Part shown: in pieces, positions 63,159-64,000 of the stretch
Layout of the letters: every line of letters begins with the position of its first letter
Position numbering within the stretch: position 1 is the stretch's first letter
Assembly (NCBI RefSeq): GCF_000515395.1
Contig: NZ_KI911782.1
Span: 1,985,927 to 2,049,926, forward strand
Length of the DNA: 64,000 bases
Direction: 5' to 3'
From: Jiangella gansuensis DSM 44835
GTDB taxonomy: Bacteria; Actinomycetota; Actinomycetes; Jiangellales; Jiangellaceae
Position numbers and translations under genes: made by a program
The notes under the pieces: generated by a model
Seen by the model: the letters and a program-made list of their open reading frames with translations, nothing else
What the model was told of the DNA's origin: nothing
Databases searched by the model: none

Positions 63159-64000
63159 GTGGTCCTGCGCATGTCGACGTTGTTCCTGCGAACCCTGCGC
63201 GAGGACCCGGTGGACGCCGAGGTGCCGAGTCATAAGCTGCTCGTCCGGGCCGGGTATGTCCGGCGTGCCGCGCCCGGCATCTACTCGTGGCTGCCGCTGG
63301 GCTACACGGTCCTGCGCAATGTCGAGAAGATCGTGCGCGAGGAGATGGACGCCATCGGCGCGCAGGAGGTGCACTTCCCGGCGCTGCTGCCGCGCGAGCC
63401 CTACGAGGCCACCAACCGGTGGGAGGAGTACGGCGACACCCTCTTCCGGCTCCAGGACCGCAAGGGGGCGGACTACCTGCTCGGCCCGACCCACGAGGAG
63501 ATGTTCACGCTGCTGGTGAAGGACCTGTACTCCTCGTACAAGGACCTCCCGCTGTCGCTGTACCAGATCCAGACGAAGTACCGGGACGAGGCACGGCCCC
63601 GGGCCGGCATCCTGCGCGGCCGCGAGTTCGTCATGAAGGACTCCTACTCCTTCGACGTCTCCGACGAGGCGTTCATGAAGTCCTACCTCGCCCACCGCGG
63701 TGCCTACATCAAGATCTTCGACCGGCTCGGCCTCGACTACGTCATCGTCAAGGCCACGTCGGGTGCCATGGGCGGTTCGGCCAGCGAGGAGTTCCTGGCC
63801 ACGGCGGTGAACGGCGAGGACACCTACGTCCGTTCGCCCGGCGGGTACGCGGCCAACGTCGAGGCGGTGACGACACCCGTGCCGCCGCCGGTGCCGTACG
63901 ACGACGTGCCCGCCGCGCACGCCGAGGACACCCCGGACACGCCGACCATCGAGACCCTCGTCGACCACCTCAACGAGCACTTCCCACGTGAGGACCGGCC
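63159..64000 (+). CDS. proS: Prolyl-tRNA synthetase, partial
   Basis: The frame runs from GTG 63159 (GGAG 6 nt upstream) to the right edge, 280 codons. It shows [14 protein letters not shown], motif 1 around [20 protein letters not shown], motif 2 around [21 protein letters not shown], and the start of the insertion/editing domain ([13 protein letters not shown]). This is the bacterial-type ProS, which charges tRNA-Pro. The ATG at 63171 is the only alternative start nearby. Confidence 0.95.
   Translation, partial: MVLRMSTLFLRTLREDPVDAEVPSHKLLVRAGYVRRAAPGIYSWLPLGYTVLRNVEKIVREEMDAIGAQEVHFPALLPREPYEATNRWEEYGDTLFRLQDRKGADYLLGPTHEEMFTLLVKDLYSSYKDLPLSLYQIQTKYRDEARPRAGILRGREFVMKDSYSFDVSDEAFMKSYLAHRGAYIKIFDRLGLDYVIVKATSGAMGGSASEEFLATAVNGEDTYVRSPGGYAANVEAVTTPVPPPVPYDDVPAAHAEDTPDTPTIETLVDHLNEHFPREDR

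Overview
The window is high-GC DNA with GTG starts, many 4-nt ATGA/GTGA gene overlaps and the gene order of an actinobacterial chromosome. The backbone runs ffh - rpsP - khpA - rimM - trmD - rplS - lepB - rnhB - DUF2469 - yraN - yifB - dprA - xerC - M23 peptidase - rpsB - tsf - pyrH - frr - cdsA - rlmN - DivIVA-type protein, and then dxr - rseP - ispG - GNAT - capA-like - proS. No rRNA, tRNA, CRISPR array, transposase or phage gene was seen. The exact genus cannot be fixed from the sequence alone; the content would suit a soil actinomycete (a Jiangella/Nocardioides-like relative is only a guess).

Left part (1-17 kb): a DUF222-type HNH-endonuclease-family gene runs off the left edge under a promoter whose spacer is a perfect SOS box. 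Next come an alpha/beta hydrolase and an acetyltransferase on the minus strand, then ffh, an amidohydrolase, an ArsR-like regulator with an MFS exporter (perfect palindromic operator), a 59-aa basic microprotein, and the ribosome/secretion/DNA-processing core (rpsP to xerC). Middle left (17-30.7 kb): a two-domain M23 peptidase, a five-gene dipeptide ABC importer inserted before rpsB, then rpsB-tsf-pyrH-frr-cdsA-rlmN and an unusual DivIVA-motif/VOC fusion.

Accessory block (30.7-57 kb) separates rlmN/DivIVA from dxr. It holds an SDR/MarR divergent pair; a peptide- and murein-peptide-degrading cluster (M55 D-aminopeptidase, M20, S9, S66); a ZIP-like protein; a VanY-type carboxypeptidase divergent from a two-component system; a PadR-DUF1048-DUF1048 operon; a possible toxin/partner pair; a metallophosphoesterase; two tandem MMPL exporters followed by a TetR regulator; and a second five-gene peptide ABC importer on the minus strand. 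Peptide uptake and peptide/peptidoglycan hydrolysis is the common theme.

Right part (57.2-64 kb) returns to the core: dxr, rseP and ispG (isoprenoid synthesis and intramembrane proteolysis), a DUF4081-type GNAT protein, a CapA-like lipoprotein and the first 280 codons of proS.

The most interesting unexplained element is a three-copy, about 80-bp dispersed repeat (23,650; 37,148; 43,916 reversed). It lies 3' of a gene and in the same orientation as that gene in every copy. It has a 17-nt invariant core and two mutually exclusive hairpins, one of which shows compensatory changes between copies.
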